Source: Pogostemon cablin | Lineage: Eukaryota > Streptophyta > Magnoliopsida > Lamiales > Lamiaceae | Reading direction: 5' to 3' | DNA length: 64,000 nucleotides | NCBI GenBank assembly: GCA_023678885.1 | Contig: CM042997.1 | Location: 22,574,064-22,638,063, forward strand | Shown here: positions 32,935-45,027 of the stretch, in pieces | Layout of the letters: each line of letters opens with the position of its first letter | Position numbering within the stretch: the stretch's first letter is position 1 | Notes under the pieces: generated by a model | The model's input: the letters and a program-made list of their open reading frames with translations, nothing else | Database searches by the model: none | Told to the model about the DNA's origin: nothing | Program-made: the position numbers and the translations under genes

Positions 32935-35900
32935 ATGCTCACAAGATCAAAGAAAGGTAATCTTGAACCGTATAATCCTGAGATTGGAGCATCATCAAGA
33001 AAGAAGAAGAAGAAGAAGAAGAGCAAGGCAAAGGCAATTGACTCAACTGAAGCTCTGAATTTTGGAGTTGAGGTTGACGAGCAGATTTCGCAAGCGATTG
33101 AGGCTACAACTGGAGTTAATTTGGAAGTAGTAACAGTCAACATGGCAGCGAATCCGGATAATCTAGCCATCCGTGAGGTTTTCAGAAATAATGGGGCTGG
33201 AAATTATGAGCTTTTAGGAGCAAGGGGAACAAACACCGCGTTCGATCTTCATCCCGCTCTTATTAGCATGATAGAGAGGAACTCCTTTTCAGGAGGGTCT
33301 TTCGAGGATCCGCAGCAGCATCTGAACAAGTTCTTGGGCTATGCAAGTACTCAAAAAGACGTAGGAGAACATGAAGATGCTAGGAAGATCCTTTTGTTCA
33401 AATTCTCGCTTACTGAAAAGGCGAGGGATTTGTACGATACTATTAATGCAGCTGAGTGCACCACGTGGGAGCAATTGAAGTTAAGATTCTTGGAGAGGTA
33501 TATGCCACCTTCGAAGGTGTTTAAGATGAAGCAAGATATTAACCAATTTGCTATCAGTGGAGGTGAGAAATTTCATGAAGCGTGGGATAGATTCAAGGAC
33601 ATGCTCAGGAAGTGTCCTCAACATGGGTTATCTAAAGCCCAATATATCAGTATATTTTATAACGGATTGGACTGTGAATCAAGATTGCTACTTGATGCTT
33701 ATTCTAATGGAGCATTGCTTACAAAGTCATCCGTTGAGGCCGAGAGATTGTTTGAAGACATATCAATGAATTCGAGGGATTGGCCCACTGATAGAGTTAG
33801 AGGTACGTATGTTCTTGGAAAGGTAGCTCAGGTTGAACAAGCAATGGTGAAGACTAAGAGAGAGGATGAGATCGTTTCGAGCTTGTCCAATATCAACAAG
33901 CTACTTGAGTCTCAACAGAAGCAGATCAGCGAGATATCCCAACGAGTGCCAATCATGCAGTAAGAGATGATGAATAATGGAACCATCCAAGACGAATTGG
34001 AGGAAGCAAATTATGCCATGGGTCAAAGTATCCAAGGAACGAGGTACCCAAATCAAGGAAACCGAAACTACCAAGGGAACTATCGAGGGAACTTTAATAA
34101 TCGTGGTCCATTTGGTAGTTATCAACAGCAACCAATGAGGCCTGAATTTTCATGGAGCAATACGAACAATGCAGTGCAACTTCCGATGGGTGTTGATCCG
34201 GGAGAAAAGGTGGAAGAAGGAAAGCCTGGGTTCGAGGATACTGTGAACCGGTACATGGTAAAGAATGATGAAAGAGTGAATCGCCTTGAGGCAAAGCTTG
34301 AGAAAAAGATTGATGATCACCACAGAGATTTGTCCACTCAGGTGAAAGATCTCACATTGTTGATGGGTACAATTGCAGAGAATGTGAACACATTGACTCA
34401 AACTGTAGGAAAAGGTAAGTTCCCATCTCAGAGTATAGAGAATCCGAAGTCATGTAATGCCATCACAATGAGGTCAGGAACGTAGTACGAGGGACCGATG
34501 AGGCCGGAATCGAAGTTGGAATTTTCTAAGCCTCGGTTCGACCAACACGCAGAGGGTTCGACCAACTTCTCAGGTCGAACCCAGGTCGAACCTCATCGGC
34601 CAGAGCACTCTGTTTTGACGCAGGAACGGTTCGACCACGATCACGAAGGTTCGACCAACTTTTCAGGTCGAACCCAGGTCGAACCGAAGGAGGGAGATTA
34701 TACAGTGAAGCGGTTCGACCAAAGGGGCAGTGGTTCGACCTCCAATGTTGGTCGAACCTAAGTCGAACCTCCGAAGCAGAATGAGATCAGTCTTCCAGTG
34801 AAGAGGTTCGACCAATACAGTCCTGGTTCGACCTTTCAGCCTGGTCGAACCCCAGTCGAACCTCACCGAGATGTTTTGTTTGATGCACCTGTTGTTCCTT
34901 TTGATGTTGATGCAACTCCAGTGGTACGGAATGAGCAAAGTACAGACATAATAGCTGAGAAAAAATGGGAAAGAGATAAGCGATTAAGAGCCGAAAAGGA
35001 GAAAGCGGAAAAGGTTGATCGTGATGAATGGGGGATTCCTAAAACAAAGATACCTCCACCGTTTCCCTACAAGCTAGTGAAGAAGGGGTTGGAAGAGAAG
35101 TTCAAGAAGTTTTCAGAGATAATGAACAAGATAAGCTTGAACATCCCTTTTTCAGAGGCAATCATGGAGATGCCATATTATGCTCGGTTCCTTAAAGACA
35201 TATTGATGAAGAAGCGAAGCTTAACCGGAGTTGAAACGGTAAACTTATCGGAGAATTGTAGCTCAATTATTCAAAAGAAGTTGCCACCAAAGATGAAAGA
35301 TCCGGGGAGCTTTACTATTCTTTGTGAGATCGGGAAGGGGCCAGCACGGCGAGCTTTATGCGATCTTGGGGCAAGCATCAATTTGATGCCGTTGTCCATC
35401 TTTCAGAAGCTTGGTTTGGGGGAGATGACCCCGACAACTGTTGCTCTCCAATTGGCAGATAGATCAATGACGTTTCCGAAAGGAATAGTTGAAGATGTTC
35501 TAGTAAAGGTGGAGAAGCTAGTTTTTCCTGTGGATTTCCTTGTATTAGAAATGGATGATGACAAGGATAATGTTCCTTTAATCTTGGGGAGGCCATTCCT
35601 TGCTACAGCTGGAGCTATGATAGATGTTCGGAAAGGAGAACTGAAGTTGAGAATGGACAAAGAAGAAGTACTTTTCAACTTGGACAAAGCAATGAAAATG
35701 CCAATGGAGTCCCAGTGTTATAGTATTGACGTGGTGGAGGAGATTGTGAATAAGGATATGTCTTTGATCTTGTCAAAGGATCCTCTTGAGACATGCTTGA
35801 TGGAATCTCTTACTTATCCCACTACGGAGCTTGACGGACTTTCTAACGAGGTATGTATTGAATTTCTTGAAAACTTACTTGCTTTGGGTGATGATAGGTT

Positions 35901-38900
35901 TGCATTGGAGAGAAATAAAGTGGAAGAAGTCAAATGGACCAGGAAGTACTTGCCTTTGGATAATGAAAACACTCCAGTGGAGAAAAGAAAAGAGGAGTTG
36001 AAACCATTGCCGGATCACTTGAAGTATGCTTTTCTTGGTGATGATGCACAATATCCGGTAATTGTATCTTCTTCCCTTAATGATGATCAACTTGAGGAGT
36101 TATTAGATGTTTTGAGGAAGTACCAGTCTGCGATAGGGTGGTCACTTGATGATTTGAAAGGTATTAGTCCTTCGTATTGTATGCATCGGATTAGGTTGAT
36201 GGATGAAGCCAAAGCTAGTGTTCAGAATCAGCGTAGGGTGAATCCCGCAATTCAAGAGGTGATAAGGAAGCAAATTCTTACGTGGTTGGATGCTGGAATT
36301 ATATATCCTATTTGTGATAGTCCCCATGTGAGTCCATTGCATGTAGTTGCTAAGAAGGGGGGTATGACTGTAGTGAAAGCTGAGAATGGAGAAGCGATAG
36401 CCACGAGAATTCCTACGGGATGGCGTACATGTGTGGATTACAGGAAATTGAATGAGAACACGTGTAAGGACCATTTCCCTCTTCCATTTATGGATCAAAT
36501 GTTGGATCGTCTTGCAGGGTATGAGTTTTATTGTTTCTTGGATGGATACTCGGGGTATAATCAAATCATGATTGCTCCTGAGGATCAAGAAAAGACCACT
36601 TTTACTTGCCCCTACGGGACCTTTGCTTTTAGGAAAATGCCGTTTGGATTGTGTAATGCGCCTGCTACTTTTCAGAGATGCATGATGGCGATTTTTGATG
36701 GTTTGATAGAGAAGATCATGGAAGTATTCATGGACGATTTTTCAGTCTTTGGTTCTTCTTTTGATATGTGTTTGTCTAACCTTGCTGTTGTTTTGAAAAG
36801 GTGTCAAGAAACTAATCTTGTCTTGAATTGGGAGAAGTGTCATTTCATGGTGAAAGATGGGATTGTTCTTGGGCATCATGTTTCCGCCAAGGGATTACAG
36901 GTAGACCGTGCTAAAGTGGTGGCAATTGAGAAGCTTCCACCACCGACCAATGAAAGAGGAGTGCGATCCTTTCTTGGACACGCCGGTTTTTACAGGAGAT
37001 TCATTAAGGACTTCTCAAAATACTCTAAGCCCTTATCTCATTTACTTGAAAAGGATATTCCTTTTGTGTTTAATGATGAGTGTTTAACAGCTTTTCAAGT
37101 TTTGAAGGAGGCGCTTATTACTGCCCCTATCTTGATCACACCGGACTGGACGCAACCGTTTGTACTTATGTGTGATGCAAGTGATGTAGCATTGGGTGTG
37201 GTGCTTGGGCAGCTAAGGGAGAAGAAGTTCTGCGCCATTTACTACGCGAGTAAGACTTTCGATGCGGCACAGAAGAATTACACGGTGACTGAAAAGGAGT
37301 TTTTAGCTGTTGTGTATGCATTCGATAAGTTTCGTCAGTATTTGGTTGGCATGAAGACGATTGTGTATACGGATCACTCAGCGATTCGTTATTTGATGGA
37401 GAATAAGGAGACGAAGCCTAGGATCATAAGATGGATTCTACTACTGCAGGAGTTTGACTTGGAGATTCGGGATAAGAAAGGAACAGAAAATGTGTTGGCC
37501 GATCACTTGTCAATGTTGGAGACTAGGGAGCATTGTGATAATTCTTTCGAGTATATTGAAGAGATGTTCCCTGATGAGAAGATCATGGCTGTGGCTGTTG
37601 AAGGTGCCGAGCGAGCACGCGTGGTTGCAGCGCAAGGTATGGATCCATGGTACGCGGATTATGTTAATTACATTGTCATTGGTGAAATTCCAAGGGATCT
37701 CAACCGATATCAACTTGCGAAATTTCGTAGGGATGTTGAGATATTTATATGGTATGATCCGTTTGTTTATAAGATTTGTACAGATTCTATTGTCCGAAGA
37801 TGTGTACCCGAGATGGAAATGGAAAGTGTGTTGAAGTTCTGCCATGCACAACAGAATGGTGGGCATTTCGGAGCGCAAAAGACTGCAGCTAAGGTACTTC
37901 AATCCGCTCTTTATTGGCCTACTTTGTTTAAAGATAGTGAGAGCTATGTGGCGTCTTGCGATAGATGCCAGCGCATGGGTAATATAGGTAGGAGAGATGA
38001 GATGCCATTGCAGCCTAGCATAGTCGTGGAGATATTTGATGTATGGTGGATCGATTTTATGGGGCCTTTTCCCCCGTCGAATGGGTTTCTCTACATTCTT
38101 CTTGCGGTGGATTTTGTTTCGAAGTGGGTGGAAGCAATTCCTACTCGTGTTAATGATTCGAAAGTTATTTTATCTTTCCTAAAGAAACATATTTTTGCCC
38201 GTTATGGAGTTCCGAGAGCATTAGTTAGTGATGGAGGTTCCCACTTCGTCAATAAATTTCTGGAGAAGGTGCTTAAGGATTATGGTGTTAGGCATAGGGT
38301 TACTACACCCTATCATCCGCAAGCAAATGGGCAGGCGGAGGTCTCCAACCGTCAAGTAAAGCAGATTCTGGAGAAAGTGGTAGGAACTAATAGAAAAGAT
38401 TGGGCTATGAAGCTTGATGATGTGTTATGGGGGTTCCGGACCGCTTACAAGACGGTATTAGATATGTCACCGTATCAAATTGTCTATGGGAAGCCGTGCC
38501 ACTTACCCGTAGAAATCCAACACAAAGCGTTTTGGGCTTTGCGTCGCTTGAACTTGACCCTTAGGGATGTAAAGGAGTTGAGGCTAACTCACATGAATCA
38601 GTTGGATGAGTTTAGGAGTCGTGCTTTCAAGAATTCAGAGATTTATAAGGAAAGAATAAAGAGGTGGCATGATTCTAAAATTTTGTACAAGGAGTTCAAG
38701 CAAGGAGATGAGGTACTACTTTTTAACTCTCGTTTGAAGCTTTTTACAGGCAAGTTGAAGTCTAAGTGGACGGGACCGTTCATGATTCATCGAGCCTTAG
38801 GAGGGGGGAGTTATGAGCTTATTGACAAAGATGGTGATGTTATCATGGCGAATGGGCATCGATTGAAGCATTATAGGTCGCCGGATGATGCGTGTGTCAT

Positions 38901-38922
38901 TTTTGATGATACCTTGTTCTGA
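32935..38922 (+). pseudogene. Element F gag-pol: one frame, three stops in gag, pol intact
   Basis: A single 1996-codon frame with stops only at 33961 (TAA), 34483 (TAG) and 34759 (TAA); everything from 34798 to 38922 is open (1374 residues). The order is: lysine-rich N-terminus (SSRKKKKKKKSK); Retrotrans_gag domain (about 33270-33740); four palindrome units (34533-34863); aspartic protease CDLGASINLMP (Asp codon 35362) with ILGRPFLAT; RT with active-site FMDD (36733-36738); RNase H (CDASDVALGVVL; DHSAIRYLM); integrase with zinc-binding CHAQQNGGH...CDRC. The integrase core carboxylates are at codons 38053, 38230 and 38338, giving exact D,D-35-E spacing. The C-terminus has a GPF-like segment and no chromodomain, as in Athila. 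No CCHC knuckle is seen in gag. Confidence 0.92.
34533..34863 (+). repeat. Four F-F-R-R palindromic units inside F gag
   Basis: Same organisation as B and E gag, with four units. The stop at 34759 lies inside the third unit, in the word pair before VEP. Confidence 0.92.
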
Positions 38923-39094
38923 TTTGGTACCGTCGTGACTCTACGACGTTAAACATGAGCGCTTGTTGAGAGCTTACTCTTCCATTTTTTTTGCTTTATT
39001 TCTTTTGTGTGAGTAAGAAATTTTTATATTTAAGATGCTTACTAATCGGCAATTACATCTCTTTTCAAACTTAGTTCCGACTTACGTTTTTACT

Positions 39095-39107
39095 AAGTTT
39101 GGGGGGG
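39095..39107 (+). other. Internal PPT-like tract, element F
   Basis: AAGTTTGGGGGGG followed by TGTGATG, about 4.25 kb upstream of the 3' PPT AAGTTTGGGGG (43345-43355). Confidence 0.6.
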
Positions 39108-39406
39108 TGTGATGTTATTACCTCATTGAAGCATTAAGAGTATAATCTTTTCTTCGTATTGTTTGTTAGGGGAATTGGTTTTTGCGGCCATGTTGAAATT
39201 TTAATCGATTTTGATGTGACGATTTTTTACAATTTGCCTAATGTTCAGTGGTTTTTGGTTGTGTTTTCTTATACGGAGATACTCATGAATGATATTATGT
39301 GGAACAATTTTTGAAGTTGTGCTCTAGATTGTACTTAATAAGGTTGTGTTGAAGCTTGAAGTATGTAGTGAATGAAGAACACTCAGTTTTGGAAATCAGG
39401 AGGTAG

Positions 39407-39737
39407 GTTCGACCAAGTCTAGGAGTGGTTCGACCAGAGCCGGAGGTCGAACAAAGGCAGAGGAAGTCGAACCGACGTTGAAAGTTGTCCAGAGAGGAGG
39501 TTCGACCAAAGCCATAGTGGTTCGACCTAATCATGAGGTCGAACTTATGGTCGAACCTGTCAGTCGGAAGCACTCTGTTTTCCAGAAGAGGGGTTCGACC
39601 AATTCAAGGAAGGTTCGACCTGTTTAGCAAGTCGAACCCCTGGTCCAACCAAGAAGATCGTTCGTCCAAAAGAGAGGTTCGACCTCGACATCCAAGGTTC
39701 GACCAGTCCAGGTGGTCGAACCCGAGGTCGAACCAAG
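39407..39737 (+). repeat. Four F-F-R-R units between pol and 3' ORF of F
   Basis: Four units in the F-F-R-R order with occasional decayed words. Unit number equals that in F gag (four), just as E has six and six. Confidence 0.92.
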
Positions 39738-39983
39738 TCAGGTACGCGATTTAAGTTCGAATTTTCAGGGGGGTTCGATCACTTTTTCGAAACATCAAAC
39801 CTCGAACCCTCTTCGAACCTCTACACCCTTGCACAAATTCTTCAATTACACTTGATTTCACACCAATTACACAACATTACACCTTGAATTATCGATTTGG
39901 TCGCGGATTTGGGCGGATTTCGTCGCGAGTTAGGGCTGAAATCGCGTTTTTGGGTGTTTTGTGTTTTCGATCGGTTTTTCACC

Positions 39984-42032
39984 ATGGGCAAGTCACAAGG
40001 TACGTTTTTTCCAACTCAATTACTCTAGGATTGAAGGTTTAGGTAAGCAATTTGATGTGAAATAGAGAATTGATGTTGAATATGGTTGAATTTCATGGTG
40101 AATGTTGATATTTTGATTGGTTTCATATGAATTCTTGTTTCTTGGATTGTGGTTGATTGATTATTGATAGAACTTGGATTTTTGTGTGGATTAATCAAGG
40201 ATATAGAATATACCATAGAATGAGCATGTTGACTTGGTTTGAAATTGATGAAATTGAAGTAGTTCATGGAGGAAAGCATGTTGAATTTTTGATTGAATTG
40301 CTTGAATTGCTTAATGCATGCTTGTTGGTTATGTTTTGATGATTAAAGAAGGTATAATTGAAGATGTTTTGAAAATGCTGAATAAGCAAGTGGTGTTGAG
40401 ATGATAGTTTGTATGAATATGCATTGATGCTTGAAGTCTTGAGTAGAGTATGTGATGTGCTAGTACAATACTTGTTTTCTTGTCTTGTTGGTTGGATTGA
40501 AGCATTTGTTTTCAGGAAAGGGACAAGTATCAAGTAAAGGAAAAGGAAAAGCAGAGGAGGAGAGATCAAAGAAGAGGCATGACAGGCCTTCAAACTTGGA
40601 CAAAGTGACAAGAAAATTGAGGTTACAAGACCGTTTACCTGATAACTTCAAGATTAGGATGCAAGATTGGGATGAGATTAAAGAGAAGTGGGAAGAAGTT
40701 TCAGACAAAATAGCTCGCACTCGATACCAAGATGATGAAGCGATGAGGATAATGAGAATAGGGGACGATATATTTTGGATGTTTGATCAAGTAGGGATCC
40801 GAAGATTCATGGAGTTGAAGAGGCCGACGTACTTCCATGTTACAGCGGAAGTGGTTTGTTCGTTTGAGATGGAGAAGGACCCACTTGGATACCCCTATCA
40901 GTGTACGTTTCAGCTTGGTGGAGTGAGTAGGAGATGGACGTCTGAGGATTTCAACGAGCTGTTTGAGACACCTTTGGAGATCCCTCGTTTAGAAAGTGCT
41001 GCATTCAGTGTAAAGCAATTTTGGAGGGAGATCACGGGGGAGATTCGTGATTACAAGACTAGACAGGCTCGTGCTTCCGCAATAAAGAACCCTGTCTTGA
41101 GGTACATGGACCGCATCCTGAGCAACACGTTGTTCGCCCGCTCGGAGGGCAGTGTTGTGTCTAGAGGAGAGTTATATGCCTTGTGGTGTATGTTGCATGG
41201 AGTGAAGTTCAACGTTGGAGCTTATTTTATTGCGCAGCTGAATCGATTCAAGACCATTGGTTTTCAAAAGGTGAATATTGGAGGGTTATTGACGATTTTG
41301 GCTGAGCATTACAACTTGGACCTTACCGGCATTACACCAGTAGAAGGTGAACCCGATTTTATTATGAGCACGTGCGCGAAGGGAGGGTTTGTCCATTTTA
41401 GAAATGGAGATTGGTTTTTCACGAGAGGTGTCAAGCCTTTCGAATTTATGTTCCCCTTCGACGTGAGCAACTTGACAACTGTTCGGGAAGCAAGGAATAG
41501 GCTAATGAATTCTCTAGGACACACCGCTTTATCCGTGGCAGCGAAGTCGGGTGGTGATTGGAGAGCGGTAGCACAGATGTGTGCTGAGGGAAGGATGGCT
41601 GAGTTACAGCAGATTGTTGATCGAGGAGAGTTCCGTCCACCTCAGCCACAGCAGTCTGAAGAGGAGGATCAGGTAGAGGAGCAGCCGGAGATGGAGATTC
41701 CGGAAGGAGAGCAGCATGATGCGCCTCAGCATGCTCCAGGACCGCAGCAGCGGCGAGCTGTTCCAGGTACTCGGGAGCAGCTTCGCTTGATTCATGCGCA
41801 GCTGATCGCGGTGGTAGCTGCGCAGCAAGAGACGAACAGGCAACTCGTGCTCACTAACGCCAACTATACCATGCTGAATGAAAGGTACTCTGCCTTGGAT
41901 GAGCGTGTTGGTAGAGTGAGTAGTCGAGTGGATATGATGGACAAACACATTACCAGTCTGTGCCGAGCTGTGGAAAATAGAATGGATGAGGATGACGATG
42001 ATGATGAGGATGATGATGCTCCTAAGGAGTAG
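39984..42032 (+). CDS. Element F 3' ORF, ATHILA ORF-1-like protein (predicted two exons)
   Basis: Exon 1 39984-39999 (MGKSQ plus one base), intron 40000-40515, exon 2 40516-42032; 510 residues. Without splicing a shorter frame would start at ATG 40485. Basic N-terminus (SSKGKGKAEEERSKKRH). The central 300 residues or so resemble the Pfam ATHILA ORF-1 family: FWREITGEIRDYK, ASAIKNPVLRYMDRILSNTL, SRGELYALWCMLHG, GGLLTILAEHY. A Gln/Glu-rich linker follows, then a probable coiled coil (IHAQLIAVVAAQQETNRQ onward) and an acidic tail (EDDDDDEDDDAPKE). There is no signal peptide or transmembrane helix, which argues against a classical envelope. Function is unknown; it is the only intact copy here. 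Confidence 0.8.
40000..40515 (+). other. Predicted intron in F 3' ORF
   Basis: Donor CAAG/GTACGTTTTTT, acceptor TTGTTTTCAG/GA. 516 bp, T-rich, like a plant intron. Position, phase and borders match the 512-bp intron in E. Confidence 0.68.
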
Positions 42033-43357
42033 TTTCAGGTTTTCTTTTGGCTTCTCCGATTCATCTTATCTCCCATTTTTCTTTTTATTTTTACAGATTG
42101 GGGTGTGATTCATGTGTGAGTGGCATGTACTTGATATAGTTGACCTTGTATCGTTACTCTGTATATGGGGTGTTGATTATGTGCATTCATATGTTTACGT
42201 GTTTATTTTCATTTGGAAAGAGCATGAATAATTTGTTAAGTATATGGAATTCATGAGGAATTGATTTTGATTATGTGCTATGAGGAGTATTAGGAATTGA
42301 TTACCTATGTGAGGATTTGAGCCTTTATCATGATTAATCATGATAGTTTATTCTTGAGAGAATCATTCGTATGAACGTATTTTAGAACTTGGCTTGGAGT
42401 CTTGTGTGAAACTTACAATTGATGAAATATTAGGATATGATCTTAGGCCATTTTTGATTAATTGAGTCACTTAGCCAAATTTCACCTTTCCTAATGATCT
42501 TATAAATCTTTGGTAGCCCTGTTTGAGCCTTTTAAAAGCTTTTTCTTTGGCAAGCCAATTATGAGAGCTTTAATTACCTTATTTGAGCTTTGAAAATACC
42601 CTATCCATTGGTAGAGAGAATAGGGTGAATAAGTGTGGAAGAAACAAAGGGAGGATGGAAGGAGGTTCAGTAAAAAGTGCATGGTTAAATCTTGTTAGGG
42701 ATAGTGCCTGAAAATGGTACCCCGAATTGCTTATACATGGGGCTTGAAGTTTCTAAGAAACAGCCGAACGATGTTCGAGAAGGGTAGTGCCTATAACTGG
42801 TACCCGAGGAATTAAAAGAAGAATGATGTTGATGCAAGGAAGAGAAGGAAAATTGATAATTGCAAGTGCAAGAGAAGAATTGGAGGAGAATATGAAGGCG
42901 AAAGAGAATCAGGAACCTCCGAGGGAACTCTCTACTAGTGTATTAAGTTACTATGACCAAATTTTCCTACCCTTTCCAAAGAGCCAACATTACAACCTAG
43001 AAACAAGTCCTTTGTGATCCTAGTATTAATCTAATGTAAGTTGATTTCTGAGACCTTTGCCAAGCTTATGGTTACGCGTGAATATGAATTGATATGAGTG
43101 TTTATACTAGCCTATAGTGCCTCACGCACGAGTGAATGAGAGTAAAGACTTATCTTGACAGTGAGATTACTTAGTGCTCCGAATGGTGTGTGATTGGATT
43201 GATTTTACATGAGTGACATATTTGATGCAAGTAATTCTTGTTTGATTCAATGAAGTGGCATGTGTAATATGTGTTGTACTTGATCTTGTTGAATTATACA
43301 CGACTCCTGTGTTTAAATTGGTTGCCTCGGGACGAGCAATATGTAAGTTTGGGGGTT
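42033..43357 (+). other. Element F 3' region: hairpins and PPT
   Basis: There is no gene. Two copies of the GGGTA...TACCC hairpin module (imperfect at 42698-42723, with five-base arms at 42782-42805), a gttgcctcgggacgagcaat hairpin (43321-43340) and the 3' PPT AAGTTTGGGGG (43345-43355). Matches 45583-46922 of E. Confidence 0.7.
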
Positions 43358-45022
43358 TGATGAGTGTGTAAATTCACAAGTTTGGCGCTATGTTTTGTGC
43401 TAGTTTTGGAGAGTTTTGATGTGGAAATAGGTGGAAAACCTATATATATTGTGAAATAGCATGAATCAGGTGTTAGTGGAGCTATTTGAGTGTTTTCTTA
43501 GCAAAAACGGAGTGAAAGAGCCAAGAATCGAAGAGACGGAGTCGAAGCCACGCGAATCGCCCAAGAAGTAGGTGGGTTCGACCTAGCTGGAGGAGGGTTC
43601 GACCTCTCCAGCTGGTCGAACCAACGTTGCTGGACATACAGAGATGGGTTCGACCAAGACTCGGTTGGTTCGACCTGGCCATCAGGTCGAACCATGGTTG
43701 AACCTGTTTGCAAGAAGGAGGATTCGACCACGACGTTGGAGTTCGACTTGCCAGTTAGTCGAATCGGGAGCAAGAGTTGTCCAGTGCTGAGGTTCGACCT
43801 GGGGTTCGACCAAGGCCTAAGTGGTTCGACCTGAAAAGAAGGTCGAACCTGTGCAGAATTCTTCCAGTAGCGGGGTTCGACCTGGGGTTCGACCTGTGGC
43901 TCGGGGTTCGACCTGCGTGACGTGGTCGAACCTGTGTGCGAGAACTTACCTTATCTGGATTTTCGAGGCCGAAACGTGTGAGATCACTTAGAAAGCCCAT
44001 TCCAAGCCCTAGAGACGTGATTACAAGTATAAAAGGAGGCTTATACAGAGAATAGAGAAGCTTTTGATCGTCAATCATAGAAGAGACAAGAGTAGAGGTG
44101 GTGATCCATTCGGAGGGCTGTGACAGAGGTTCGCTGAAGGTTCAAGTAAGAATGATTAATCTAACCATGATTGTTCCTAGATCAATCATGGGCTAGAACC
44201 ACCTTGGTAGTTCTAGGGTTATGAAAGTTTCATGATGTAATTCGTGTTTTGTGTGTAAAACTCCGTACAACACTACCTGTGGTTTGTTTTATATAAGATT
44301 GCATATTTAATCCATACTCATAGTCGTTTTGTGCATCAATGATCGTTGTGTAGAGTCTGAATACATAACATGGTTATTGATTGAGTGCGTTCACTACTGA
44401 GCAGGGTTTATTGTTATAATTCTAAGTGAAGGGATTCCGAAGTATTATTAGAACTGTCTTATATGAATATTCATGAATTGAATTGAATTCGGGTTGATGA
44501 ATAGGATGAAGAGTATAACTTTATAGTACCTAAAGAGGGAGATCAAATTGGGTTAGATTCTAAACGTAGAAGATAATTGATTATGATAGTACCTAGAAAG
44601 GGGGGTAAAGCATATCTCTTGCTCCGATGTTATTCACACGTGTCAAGCGCATATTTACTTGTGTCTATAGAGTAAACTTGCATGGTCTAGTGATGCGTCC
44701 ACAAACCACAGGGCAGAGTCGGACACCATCACATGAAAATACGAATTGCTAGTGAAACTGGATGACCCGACGAACTACCTATCATTTTTATTGATCACAA
44801 CTCACTTCTCTCTACTTTTGCTATTTCTTTTGTTAATTCGATTAGAAGTTACTATCCAGTAAACCTTTACAATTACCAACATAGTCTAAAATATACTAGA
44901 AGATCACAAAATTGATATTTATCCATCCTGTGGGTTCGATATTGTAACTTGGTCACCTTCGCGACTACAATTGATATCCTTATACTTGAGGATTAATTTG
45001 TGTGTTGAGAAAACCCCTATCA
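43358..45022 (+). repeat. Element F 3' LTR
   Basis: 1665-bp copy of 31157-32821, palindrome array at 43574-43935, TATA box at 44028, followed by the TSD GTAAC. Confidence 0.93.
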
Positions 45023-45027
45023 GTAAC

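Larger units (their letters stand above)
38923..39983 (+). other. Element F pol-to-3'ORF interval
   Basis: Contains the conserved post-pol block (cgtcgtgactctacgacg), an internal PPT-like tract (39095-39107), four palindromic units (39407-39737), and a leader with acacccttgcacaaattc and tagggctgaaatcgcg that ends accATGGGC at 39984. It has no open frame of note. It matches 28443-29672 of E along its length. Confidence 0.75.
31157..45022 (+). mobile_element. Element F: Athila-type Ty3/gypsy element, most complete copy
   Basis: LTRs at 31157-32821 and 43358-45022, both 1665 bp, TGATGAGTG...CCCTATCA, with a perfect TSD GTAAC at 31152-31156 and 45023-45027. PBS 32828-32845; 3' PPT 43345-43355. 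Length 13,866 bp. It carries gag-pol (32935-38922) in one frame with three stops, complete RT, RNase H and integrase, a palindrome array, and an intact 3' ORF with predicted intron. About 25 LTR mismatches by eye (1.5%), the fewest of the three Athila elements, as expected for the innermost insertion. Confidence 0.95.

Noticed and set aside
39984..42032. Calling the 3' ORF a retroviral envelope
   Set aside because: No signal peptide, transmembrane helix or furin-like site is visible. The protein is basic at the N-terminus, coiled-coil and acidic at the C-terminus, and resembles the ATHILA ORF-1 family.
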